NCBI GenBank assembly: GCA_036250195.1
Contig: JAVHZZ010000004.1
Span: 140,277,229-140,341,228, forward strand
DNA length: 64,000 nt
Direction of reading: 5' to 3'
From: Mixophyes australis
Taxonomy: Eukaryota > Chordata > Amphibia > Anura > Limnodynastidae
The translations under genes were made by a program, and so were the position numbers. Each line of letters begins with the position of its first letter. Position 1 is the first letter of the stretch. Under the pieces are notes generated by a model. That model saw nothing but the letters and a program-made list of their open reading frames with translations, was not told the origin of the DNA and made no database searches. Below are positions 55,601 to 64,000 of the stretch, piece by piece.

Positions 55601-58600
55601 CTAAAAGCAGCTGGAGATGGTTTCAGTGGGGACTGTCAGGCTGGGTCTGCTTTCACCACGATTTGCAGCAAGTGATGGCGGCTCTGCACAGAAAACAGAT
55701 GGAGATAATATTCGTGAATACTGTCGGAAACTTGCTACGAATCATATTGAGAGAGCACCCCACTCCGACTGGTATTTCAGTAATGTCACTTGTGACTATT
55801 ACCTTCTGTAGATAGATATCCATTAGCTGGTTTTTAATTGGCTTTTGGATTGAACAAGCAATGCAATCAAATAAAGTGGTGTTTCATCGATACATGTTCG
55901 TGTTTGTTCAAAGAGTGATCTATTGAGTTATATTTACACACACAATTTACATTTAAACAGCAGTTATCATCTATGCGGTACCAGGGCCGGATTTACCGCT
56001 AGGCACCTGCCTAGGGCCTAGCGGCTATCTGGGGGCCCAGATGGGGGTGACAAGCGAGTAAAAAAAAAATTCGGCCCCTCCCTCGATTTGCGGCACCCGC
56101 GAGTCGCGGGGGGGTAGTGCCGCGACTCGCACTGCACCAGGAGGCAGTTCCTGATTCGGAAGGGACTGGGAGCCCATTGATTTGAGGTTAGCTGGGAGCT
56201 GAAATGGTGATAGACCTCAGGCACAAGCAAATAGAGTAATTTGGAGAAGCTGATGATTCTCTGGGATGCAGGCACTGCTTAAACATATTGCTAAACACAG
56301 CCACAAATCTGGCAGGGACAGAAGCATACAGCTAGCTCCTATACACCACTAGCGTGATGTGCAGTGGCACATAGCTTACCCTTCTACTTAACTATAGGGG
56401 TATATGCTATGCTAAAAAAAATATAATGCTATGTATTGTTTCAGGAAGGCGGGGGGGCGGGGCGGGGCAATATCTTGCCTAGGGCACCATGAGGTCTAAA
56501 TCCGGCTCTGTCCCAAACCCAGTCCTCGGGGCTCCCCAACAGCGCAGGTTTTCCGGATCACATGTGACGTAATTAGGACCACCTGTGGATCTGTTACAAT
56601 GTGTCAGTCAGTAATGAATACACCTGTGCTCCAGAAAGGAGAGATGGAAAACCTGCACTGTTGGGGAGCCCTGAGGACTGGGTTTGGGAAACCCTGGTCT
56701 ACAGTGTTGTTTCCGTCATTACAAAGAAGATTTATAGGTTTTTACAACTCCTCTTGGTCTCTTCTCTACTATATAAATGCCTAGTGGTGTGTGTGGGGAA
56801 AAAAAAAACCCAAGCTGCAGCGCCACCTGCTGGGCAGAGTTATACACTGACCTATATATTTTTTGAAGGAGAAGTGACAGTTGGGAGTGGTTGGTGGTTC
56901 CTGGGGGTGACAGTGGGGAGTTTTTAACACCTTATGTAGCTTGATGAAGGATGAGGTGATTGAGAAAAATAATGAGGTGGTGACATGTGGACAAAACCAC
57001 GTTAAAAAAGGGCGCTTGCATCGGGAAGTAACGCTCTTCCCCTGAGGAGGCCTGGGCTAGGCCCAAATGCATGACAAGAACCTTTTTAACACCTTAAGTA
57101 GCTTGATTTGACTAGAATGCATGAGTATCATGCACAAGTTAACTTGTATGATATATGTACATGCTGACATGGTTACATTTAAGAGTGGAAATATGTTGAT
57201 CATAGCACAGCATTTATTGTTGCCATGTATGCTTTTTTTATTGTTGAGATGTAAAAAAAAAAAAGATAGTTTTATTAATGTTTTCAAAACCCGTGTTCGT
57301 GTTACATTTGTGATAAGTTAGTAACCACTCTCAGTGCTGTACTATTTCTTCCTTTGACATTGCTCCTGCTGTATAATAAACACTAGTTTCTGTGTAGAGG
57401 TAGATGTCGGTACTTGGGTTGACACGGCTATGAATGTAAACCACTGTTGCCGTCACCACTTCTCTTATGAGAATGTGAGACAAGTGAACCTTCCTTTTAA
57501 AATGTTGTAGCTCCTGCAGCCTGTTTTTAGGAAAGTGTGCCACTGCTGATAAGTTGTCCTTTACTTTTTGTCTTTTTTTGTAGATTGATTTCCTCAGTGA
57601 TCCCAGTCCGAGCCTGACAATAAATGATATACACTTTGAGCACCTTACATTGCACATGGAGTTTTGCAGTCATGACTTGCTTATACCTTTTTATTCAAAG
57701 CCTATGGACTGCTGTGTATTGAGCTGTGCTGTTGGGATGCTACTTAATGGTTCTTTACAGGAGGAGGAGAAGAAGAAATAATCATGTTCTTTGTGCACAA
57801 TACCTTCTAACAATCGGTCCCATTAATCAATATTCAAAAAAATCATTCAAAACCATATCACGGTGAAACTAGATGCTTATACAACTTTCAATTCATATTC
57901 GATATAAGTAGTCATTTATTTGCTTGTGAAATATAAAAAGTTACTTTTACAATCCATTAAAATTCTGTTTTTGTTTTTCTTTTCTTTTTTCCCTCCCTCC
58001 CCTTTCTAACTGAAGAATTATTTAGGGGTTAGGCACAACTGTCCCATTTGAACAAGCTTCTATTTATCTTTAGCTCCACAAGAGGCTTTGAGAATGTGGC
58101 TGGTTCTCTGGATCTTGCCAAATGTCATACATTGAACCTTAAATTTGTGTTAATGGCCATTCAGTCACTGCTCTGGGCCATTGGATCTAGCTTTGCATAT
58201 CTACCTTTTGCTGTCCTGGACGGCTGTCTTCCTCTTGGCAGATGCTTTAAAAAGGAGAGGTTTAAAGTTTGCTGTTCTGCCCTAATTTTCTTCATTATCT
58301 TTTCTTCATTTTTGTTGTAAGAAGCAGTGGTACTCTACACTACCAGCATTATTTCTACCTTTCTCTCCAGCCTTCATCCTAGAAGCAATGCAGTGGTCTA
58401 ATGCGCTTGTGTGATTGTCCAGGTGACGTTATTCAAGCTTATAAACTGGTGGGCTTGGTCCTTTCTATTTCTCGTTAGCCTACTCTATTCATGGTAGTAG
58501 AGCGTTTCAGCCAGCAGGAATCTGGATGACCAAGGGGGCCTCTGGGAGGTTAGGTACTTCAGGCAGTGGTCTCTATGGGCATTTTCTTCCCCTATATGAA

Positions 58601-60132
58601 GATTTAGGAATGTCTGTGTCCCACAAATGGCTGAAGGTGAAAGAGAAGAAAAAGTTTAGATTGTACTGGCCTTTTAATTATGCATATATTACAGCATTTT
58701 ATTGTAGCCAGAGAATGTACCAGTAATTCTATATTTTCTTTTTTGTAGCTCTGCTTTCACAGTAGAACGACACAGAAAAAGGAAATTCTTGGATAATTCT
58801 TTACTTAACAGAAAAATGCTTAAAATAAATGTAAGTATCAATTTGCATCTTTGGTTCATGCTGCTACTTAATATCAAGGGTTTATTCACAGCACAGTCGC
58901 AAAGGGGCCTTTAAAAAAATAATAATAAAAAACAAACCTGCCACCTTCAGGAATCTAGTAAAGAGAGAACTTCTGTTGCAACGCATAGTGTGACAGGATG
59001 GGCTTATCTTGCCATCCTGTCAGTGGTAGGGATTTTGCAAATTTGTTTTTACTGTCCGAATCCTGCAGTTACTGACCTCTCTGCCCGTAAACAATCACTA
59101 CCTGTAGTTGTTAATAGCAACCACTGTGGTGCTCCTAGTTGTTGTAGCGTTATCTCTTTCAGCACTGGGAACCTCTTGCTTCTGGGTTATCTGTGTAGCT
59201 GCTGCAACACCTCTGTGCTGGTGATTGTAGCTGGGTCCTCCTATCCACTTACTTTGGATGAGGACTGCTGGGTAGCAGACTGAGCATTGAATCAGGATGC
59301 TGGGTTCAATGCAAGAAAGCCAAGGGATGGAAGAGAATTTGCTTTTAGCTCTAAGTCACAGAACTACAGCAGATATAGATTTCTTGGATTGGGCATTTGT
59401 GCCTTTGTTTATATATAGTATTCGCACACATGTTGCCCAGAGGGTAATCCTGCCCCTTGTCACTTTAATCAGCCAAAATTGATTCACTTAACTTGCATGT
59501 GAATCGGCCTGGACCATGCTTTATCTTTTACCATTGTGTTCGGTGCCAGAGCAAGAGAGTTCTCAGGCCCCTTTCCAACCGGGTTTCACTAACTCTGTCC
59601 TAGAAGATTTATCTTTAAATCTTTTGATGAAAATACCTGCCAGGATCCCTTCACTAGGATCTACCGCTCCCTCCAAGCTGAAATCTACTCCAGAGGGCTG
59701 GTAACCAGACCCCAGCACAGTAGTCTCTGCTGCAGCTTCTGACCCACTCAGCACTTTAGTGTGGATTATTGCCTACTGCAACTTCTACAAACAAGAAATG
59801 GAATTGGTTGAATAATGCCACTAGACGGGCCTAGGTTCCCACTGAACCACCAGGGTAAATACGTTATCACATAAACATGCGTCTATATTTAAACATTTTA
59901 CAATAGCTATTTCTTAGCACAGTAATACTCAGACACAGTGCTGCTGCTTTTATAAATACGTGTCCAGCAGCAAATGTGGGGTGAAATGGGACCTGGTCAC
60001 AAGTAGATATTAATTATCAATTTCATTTTCTGACTTTTTTTTTTGCAAGGGAAGTACCAGTGCACTCTGTGCCACCGGTCTAAGAAATCTGGGTAATACC
60101 TGTTTCATGAATGCAATTCTCCAGTCACTTAG
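46336..60132 (+). CDS. USP3: USP3 ubiquitin-specific protease, exons 1-6 (5' part of gene)
   Basis: Six exons with GT/AG boundaries join in frame to 179 codons plus two bases. USP3 is a nuclear deubiquitinase acting on ubiquitinated H2A/H2B and DNA-damage factors (family knowledge). Residues 1 to about 120 form the zf-UBP domain ([75 protein letters not shown]). Exon 6 holds the Cys box [18 protein letters not shown] with the catalytic Cys at about residue 170. Phases are 1, 2, 2, 2, 0, 2. The His box and the rest of the catalytic domain are outside the window; I see no exon 7 up to 64000. The start has a good Kozak context (CCGCCATGG). Two residues more than the human protein are implied before exon 6. 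Confidence 0.95.
47278..47340 (+). repeat. LINE/SINE 3'-tail fragment
   Basis: TATAAAGCGCTTTGAGTCCT and AAAGCGCTATATAAATACAA form the small stem-loop tail shared by many vertebrate retroposons. Only the tail is present. Confidence 0.55.
48151..48552. mobile_element. MITE-like element with GCTGGGTACACACTACA ends
   Basis: The left end GCTGGGTACACACTACA returns inverted at the right as TGTAGTGTGTACCTAGC. About 400 bp, non-coding, inside USP3 intron 1. The target duplication is unclear. Confidence 0.7.
48928..48988 (+). CDS. USP3: USP3 exon 2
   Basis: 61 bp; acceptor TTGCAG, donor GTGAGT. Codes [20 protein letters not shown], with four zinc-ligand cysteines. Confidence 0.95.
49641..49680. repeat. 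(TA)n microsatellite
   Basis: About 19 TA repeats in USP3 intron 2. Confidence 0.95.
49684..50205 (+). pseudogene. LINE reverse-transcriptase C-terminal fragment
   Basis: Frames give [21 protein letters not shown] (a decayed GVPQGSVLGP motif), [13 protein letters not shown] in place of FADDTK, and near 50100 LGCIGRG and [14 protein letters not shown], the C-terminal signature of CR1-like and related non-LTR elements. Several frame changes. Lies in USP3 intron 2 in sense orientation. Confidence 0.85.
50408..50545 (+). CDS. USP3: USP3 exon 3
   Basis: 138 bp; acceptor AACAG, donor GTGAGT. Codes from Y52 ([15 protein letters not shown]) to the Tyr before the split Cys codon. Confidence 0.95.
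50663..50746 (+). CDS. USP3: USP3 exon 4
   Basis: 84 bp, after an intron of only 117 bp with a T-rich acceptor. Codes [13 protein letters not shown] through LQNLEN; donor GTGAGC. Confidence 0.95.
50747..52118 (+). other. USP3 intron 4, first part
   Basis: Contains a Harbinger-like MITE (51267-51618) and otherwise unassigned DNA. Confidence 0.6.
51267..51618. mobile_element. Harbinger-like MITE with G-rich insert
   Basis: Ends AGGCCTTATTCATTAAGG and CCTTAATGAATCAGGCC are inverted copies; CTCTA borders both sides. An interrupted run of about 28 G at 51293-51319 near the left end could form a G-quadruplex. Confidence 0.78.
52121..53354 (+). mobile_element. Tc1-like transposon with long inverted repeats
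   Basis: CAGCAGGTGAAATAA at the left and TTATTTCACCTGCTG at the right are flanked by TA. The inverted repeats extend for about 200 bp (for example CATAGATGTCCATAAATTAA and its inverse near 53190). It carries one decayed transposase on the plus strand and lies in USP3 intron 4. Confidence 0.92.
52640..53130 (+). pseudogene. Tc1-like transposase, truncated
   Basis: Contains [40 protein letters not shown] with the first catalytic Asp, HHVWRRNG, and in another frame [12 protein letters not shown]. The C-terminal part with the second Asp and the catalytic Glu is missing, because the right inverted repeat follows soon after. Confidence 0.88.
53357..54940. other. USP3 intron 4, middle part
   Basis: A poly-C run at about 53377-53390. 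54120-54760 has scattered codons resembling the C-terminal end of an amphibian L1-type ORF2 ([27 protein letters not shown]), too weak to call firmly. Confidence 0.35.
55260..55310 (+). ncRNA. hammerhead-ribozyme-like motif
   Basis: TTGACAAA, then GACCC (55277-55281), loop, GGGTC (55291-55295), then GAAACGCG. A perfect five-pair stem II precedes GAAAC, but the CUGANGA box is degenerate. Probably the remnant of a Penelope-like repeat. Confidence 0.4.
55430..55905. repeat. large foldback element
   Basis: TGAAACACCACTTCATTTGA at the left returns inverted as TCAAATAAAGTGGTGTTTCA at the right, and inner arms GTCACAAGTGATGATGTTAC / GTAATGTCACTTGTGAC continue the pairing. Two internal direct repeats (CAGCAAGTG...GCTGGAGATGG type) fill the centre. 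Non-coding. Confidence 0.82.
55983..56513. mobile_element. hAT-type non-autonomous element, CAGGGCCGGATTTA ends
   Basis: CAGGGCCGGATTTA at the left and TAAATCCGGCTCTG at the right are inverted copies. GC-rich internal part with G and C runs. A clear 8-bp duplication is not seen. Confidence 0.72.
56514..56703. mobile_element. short palindromic hAT-type MITE
   Basis: CCAAACCCAGTCCTCGGGGC and GCCCTGAGGACTGGGTTTGG form inverted arms, each followed by CTCCCCAACAG and GCAGGTTTTCC (arms of about 55 bp). The left terminus is truncated where the preceding element ends. Confidence 0.8.
56704..58748. other. USP3 intron 4, last part
   Basis: Contains the hammerhead-like sequence near 57042. Open frames up to 108 codons (57331-57657, minus) show no recognisable homology. 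Confidence 0.45.
57042..57078 (+). ncRNA. hammerhead-like core with intact CUGANGA box
   Basis: CTGAGGA (57042-57048), stem GGCC/GGCC (57049-57052 with 57060-57063), then CAAA where GAAA is required. A G-to-C change would make it inactive. A GGGAAG/CTTCCC hairpin lies just upstream. Confidence 0.35.
58749..58830 (+). CDS. USP3: USP3 exon 5
   Basis: 82 bp; acceptor TTTTGTAG, donor GTAAGT. Codes [19 protein letters not shown] to KIN, the linker between zf-UBP and catalytic domain. Rich in Lys/Arg. Confidence 0.93.
58831..60049 (+). other. USP3 intron 5
   Basis: No gene seen. 58990-59290 begins with TGACAGGATGG, similar to the start of the repeat-like tract at 26630, so it may be a dispersed repeat. 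Confidence 0.4.
60050..60132 (+). CDS. USP3: USP3 exon 6 (catalytic Cys box)
   Basis: 83 bp; acceptor TTTTGCAAG, donor GTAAGC. Codes [18 protein letters not shown] and FMNAILQSL. The NTCFMN cysteine is the USP nucleophile. Confidence 0.96.
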
Positions 60133-61150
60133 GTAAGCAGGTGCTTTCAATCATTGCCAATTATTAGTATTATTCTATCCAACAAATGAACTAGTTTTAT
60201 TCTCATTAAAGCTTGCAACCAAATTTTTATTGTTTGTAGGCCAAACAAATATATGCTGTAAATAAGAGATTAAGTGGGACTCTACTACAGACTTTGCAAG
60301 AGCTGCAACAATGCAGGGTTTCCCTCCCTGATGCAATAGTACAAGAAAAAGTTTATTATACGCTCTATTGACTTTAGATATAAGATATATTATATAGTAC
60401 TTGGTTCAAACTTATTCTAATAAGCTGAAAGTGAATTGGTAGAATATTAAATGAGCCAAACTCAGTGTTCCTTGGTAGTAGCTTGGTAGACTACTTTATT
60501 TATTTTTATTTTTTTAAATTGATCTGGGCTTTACTGAAATCATTTATTTAGTAAATAGTTTTTTATAATGACTATATAACGGGAAACAAAATTGTTGCCA
60601 TATTAATGCAAACCCATTAATTCAGCGCAAAATGTAAATCACAAGCATTGTGGTGTCAAATATGTATTACACACAATTTTTGGTGTTGAGTCTCATTAAT
60701 TGCAAAACATTTTTGCTAAGAAACGGCTATGGCTATTCCTCTGTGCGAGTGGACGGAAAAGGAAAGAACAATATGGCATGTAATGATCTTAAATGGAATT
60801 TGCTGATTAAATAAAGTAAAAAATGGTGCTCACCTTTTGTATTGAAATTGCTCTTGTTTGACTTTTTTATATTAACCCCCAATGCACTCTGCATTGTGTG
60901 AAATGATTTTGCAAATTGTGACTTTGCATACAATTACCTGTGAACAGTTAGAATAGGCTTCAAAGGAGTCATACAATCATTTCTCTAATTTCAGCTTGCA
61001 ATATTACATTATGTTTATAGTACATGCAATGGAAATGATCTTTCTGTATCATCCATGGGATCACTGGAACAAAAGGGTATAGGTAGGTCCTTCTAAATCT
61101 ACTGGTAAAACTATGGCTGCTATAGGCTTCTGAACTTGGATTGTTTGTCA
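60133..61150 (+). other. USP3 intron 6, first part
   Basis: AT-rich; no exon matching the next USP3 segment is visible. Confidence 0.6.
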
Positions 61151-63760
61151 TTTATTCTTTGTTAGTGGATGATTGGCTCCCCCTTCTACAGGAACCCCCC
61201 ACCCACCATGGGGTTCCCTCCGGGTTGGCCGATGTGACCCCACTGTCTGATATCCCTGTGCCTCCAACACCAGACTACACACTGGTGGCGTGGCATTGGT
61301 GGTGTAGCAAGTTTGCAGTCTGGGCCCTTTCTCCAGCACCTCCGTGTTTGGCAAGCTCACAAGGAGGGACACAGCAGTCCTCTTGGGAAGCATGAAGCAG
61401 CAGCTCCATCTCCTCACCTTCCCAGATGTCATGCCAAATTGCACTGTACATAGTCCGAGGCAGATGTCATGTGTGCGACATGAGAGCTTGAGTGCCAGTG
61501 GTCAATGAGATGACAGAGCTGGTCTACATCAGGTCTCTGGCCTAGGCTATTTCAGAGATGACGCAGCTCACTGCACGCAAAAGGAGCAAAGCGGGGAGGG
61601 CCTTTCCTCTTCCCCCTCCCATGGCAGCCTCTAGGAGCGCAATTTCCACCCCAGAGCCTCTCGCCTCAGGGCAGTCAGTGCAGGGCTTGGTTCAGGTATT
61701 GTCTTCCTTGGAGAGGATCAACAACTGCCACCATATCTGGACCATGGAAGCATTAGCTGTGGTACCCCAGACTCTGAAAGGGTTTGATTCTAAATTCTGT
61801 TCCCAGGAGGAAAGGGAAGCAGCGGAGAGTTTTGACCCTGAGGTTTCCTCATATGTTAGGGCTTCCTACAAGAAGTAGTAGCAGGTGATTTAGTGTGTGC
61901 CATTAGGCACACACTAGAGCTTAAGGACAATGAGGAATCAGACATTCCATACAGTTTGCAGTTCAAGAGGAGAAAGAAATGGATTGTTTAATTTCACTCA
62001 TCCGTTCAGTTGGAGGACCTGCTTAGCAAGGTGTGGAATAGACCTGATAATAGTTATCAGGTCTTGCATTTTCCAATCTCTCTATCCTCTCCCTAGTGAG
62101 GATATAGGAAACTGGGAGTCACTGCCTAAAGTGAATGCCCCCATAGCTCGCCTATCCAAAACCATCACTATTCCAATTGTGAACATTGCTATCTTGCGAG
62201 AGGATTGCAAGCATAGGAAACTTGAGGCCACCTAGAAAACTATTTAAACAATGGTGGGGGGCTCTCTTAGACCCAGCTTAGCTCCAATGTGAGCCAGTAA
62301 GGTGTGGAGAGATGGACGGAGCATTTTGCATAGAGTCTGGACTCTGACAGACCCAAATCAGATTTGCTTATCCTGTGGCGCATATCTGGGAGGCCACTGA
62401 GTATCTTGGGCAACCTGCCATTCATATTGGGCTCATTGGGGGCTAGAATTTCAGCCTCCCCAGTTACAGGAAGTTGGGCCCTTTTGGCCTCAGACCTGGG
62501 AGGCAGACACTTGAGTCCAAAAGTTTCTTGCATACAGTTTAATTCCATATTGGATAAAATAAATGCCCAGGCCACAGAGGGAAAGGGTTCTTTTTTTCCT
62601 GTTAAAGCTCCTAGGCCGAAGAGTTCTAGTATTCACAAAGAACATGGTGGTGAATGGCACCCCTTCTCAGATTCAGAGGGGTGATGGTCATCCCATACCG
62701 AGACGATCTTCTGATCAAGGCAAACCCCAGTTCTTGCTTCACTCCCATTTTCGGGAGCCAGCCCTAGGCTGGCTTACCTAAATTACCAGTGGGGTACAAA
62801 GAGTGCCCTGACAAAGAGAGACTGACTTCCTCAGCAGACAGGTCCTTCATCCTGGGGAATAGTCTTTTCACCCGGACGTATTCCAGCAGCTGGTGGTCAG
62901 GTGGTTTACACCAGACGTTTACATGATGACATCTCCTTTGAACCACAAGGTGTAGCTTTTCTGTTCCAGGACAATAAATAGAGAGACATGTCTGTTCTGT
63001 GGACCTTGTATCTGGTCTGTCTGTTCCTACTGGTAACGATGCTTCTACAGGTGCTAAAAAAGATAAAGCATTTATTGGTGATTCTCGGAGGACCAGGCTT
63101 GCCCGGAAGGTCTTTGCTAGACTTACGATGTCTGTGTACAGGGGGCTCGTTATGGTGCCTGCCTCTAAGACCAGAGGCCCCTCCCTCCACCAAAAGTCAT
63201 CATTCTTGGAGCATAGATATTATGATTCCAGCCTTAGTCTGGCATAAGTCTCCAAAGCAAGAGGGCTCTGTTTACACTTTGGACGTGATTGGATGTAAAC
63301 CTTGAGAACATATGTGCGTGGGGCTGAGAAAAGAACCAGAATGGTTGGCCTGTTGGTTCTCTGCAATGTCCACAAGAGACATCCTTAGCAGACCATTGTA
63401 TGGACAAATATTTTGGTAATTCGCCAGGCTTATATTGGTGTAGGGCAGCCTGTCTCTGAAAATGTGGAGGCCTCTAGATCGATGGGTGCCTCTTGGACGG
63501 AGCAGTGGCTTGATAGGGTGGCCTCCTGGTCTTCTCTGCATGCACCTTTACTTCTGCAGATTTAATCATTTTGCGTACAAAGATGCCAGTTTTGGACATC
63601 CCCAGTGTGCCATTGCACCCCCACCCCTATGAAGGATAGAGAAAATAGGATTTTCGTGTATTCTAGAAATCTGTTTCTCTGAATCCAGTGGGGGACGCTG
63701 GATACCCACTCTTTTTACACATTTTTGTACTTGTTCTTTTGGTTTTTCGCTGTCATCCTG
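61151..63760 (+). mobile_element. DIRS-like tyrosine-recombinase retrotransposon, decayed
   Basis: Plus-strand fragments in the DIRS order: a gag-like protein (61558-61878; VNAPIARLSKTITIPI at 62130-62180), an RT fragment with VIPYRDDLLIKA (62689-62724), the Asp-Val-Phe-Gln-Gln segment (PDVFQQLVVRWFTPDVYMM, 62873-62930) followed by LNHKV, and a recombinase C-terminus near 63520 (ASWSSLHA). Most of the RT and RNase H is deleted. The right end has a small hairpin GTGGGGGACGCTGGATACCCAC-like segment (63688-63710). Exact ends are uncertain. Confidence 0.82.
61558..63640 (+). pseudogene. DIRS-like gag/RT/recombinase fragments
   Basis: Stops, frame changes and a large internal deletion between gag-like text and the YxDD box. 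The catalytic box reads YRDD rather than YLDD. The recombinase region keeps short recognisable pieces (GSLQCPQETS, MGASWTEQW, ASWSSLH), but I cannot place its Arg/His/Tyr residues with confidence. Confidence 0.75.
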
Positions 63761-63930
63761 GTTAGGATTCTTATTGTAGTGATATAACGTTGTTCTCTCC
63801 TCTCCCTTTTGTTACATACTCCTGGTTCTATCCTTTGGGGCTTTGTTAGGAAAATACTGATGATTCAGCCTATATTGTGTAGAGGGGAGAGGGGGTTCAG
63901 ATTTACCGATAAATTTAAAAGTGTCTAAAC

Positions 63931-64000
63931 CAGCGGTTCCCATAGTGTGCGCCGCGGCTCGCAGGGGTGCCACGGGAAAGTCAGGAAAAAACAAAACCTA
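63931..64000. mobile_element. left end of another hAT-like element (continues outside)
   Basis: CAGCGGTTCCCATAGTGTGCGCCGCGGC resembles the termini of the element at 2486-4033 (CAGTGGTTCCCAAAC and CGGCGGTTCCCAAAC). It is preceded by GTCTAAAC, close to the GTCTAAGG target of that element. Confidence 0.7.

Noticed and set aside
57331..57657. 108-codon minus-strand frame in USP3 intron 4
   Set aside because: No recognisable domain and no splice-site or promoter support.
60133..64000. USP3 exon 7
   Set aside because: No stretch matching the residues expected after the Cys box with splice sites was found; the intron is filled by a DIRS-like element.

Overview
This window is vertebrate genomic DNA, most likely from an amphibian (probably a frog). 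The evidence is the first six coding exons of an ordinary, intron-split USP3 gene, a retrocopy resembling NSMCE2, and a dense mix of transposon classes that co-occur in amphibians: sushi-type Ty3/gypsy chromoviruses, a Penelope-like element, a DIRS-like element, Tc1, hAT and Harbinger elements and a LINE. The species call is inference; no marker gene settles it. There are no bacterial-type operons, tRNA genes or CRISPR arrays.

Layout. 1-6357: Ty3/gypsy chromovirus A (minus strand, cut by the window edge), broken by a 1.55-kb hAT-like non-autonomous element. 6670-23702: chromovirus C (minus), which contains a solo LTR D (plus), which contains a nearly pristine chromovirus B (minus, 9724-17842). 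Each of the three insertions is bracketed by a matching 5-bp target duplication. 24.0-29.9 kb: intergenic DNA with a minisatellite and a Tc1-like element. 29928-35417: Penelope-like element with two 707-bp direct repeats. 35.4-39.8 kb: degenerate satellite, a MITE and a hAT remnant. 39.8-43.4 kb: decayed chromovirus E. 43.4-45.5 kb: second hAT remnant and an NSMCE2/18S-rRNA chimeric retrocopy. 46336-60132: USP3 exons 1-6 (plus), with a LINE, Tc1, MITEs and foldback elements in the introns. 61.1-63.8 kb: decayed DIRS-like element in intron 6. A new hAT-like terminus starts at 63931.

The most interesting signal is in the long LTRs of the B/C/D chromovirus family. They carry 21 copies of a two-tier hairpin of about 30 nt, spaced about 75-79 bp apart. 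Its outer stem covaries (AGTGGT/ACCACT, AGCGGT/ACCGCT, GGTGGT/ACCACC), an asymmetric internal loop is almost invariant, and the apical loop varies. These modules lie inside the predicted 1.3-1.8-kb 5' leader of the genomic RNA, a few hundred nucleotides before gag. The same elements show a clear self-priming layout: a TATA-like box about 31 nt before a 10-nt start sequence that is complementary to the primer-binding site next to the LTR. Element A keeps this complementarity with a different sequence. B and C also carry an in-frame GGGAAAT slippery heptamer at the gag-pol junction, and the pol reading frame runs through the polypurine tract into the 3' LTR.
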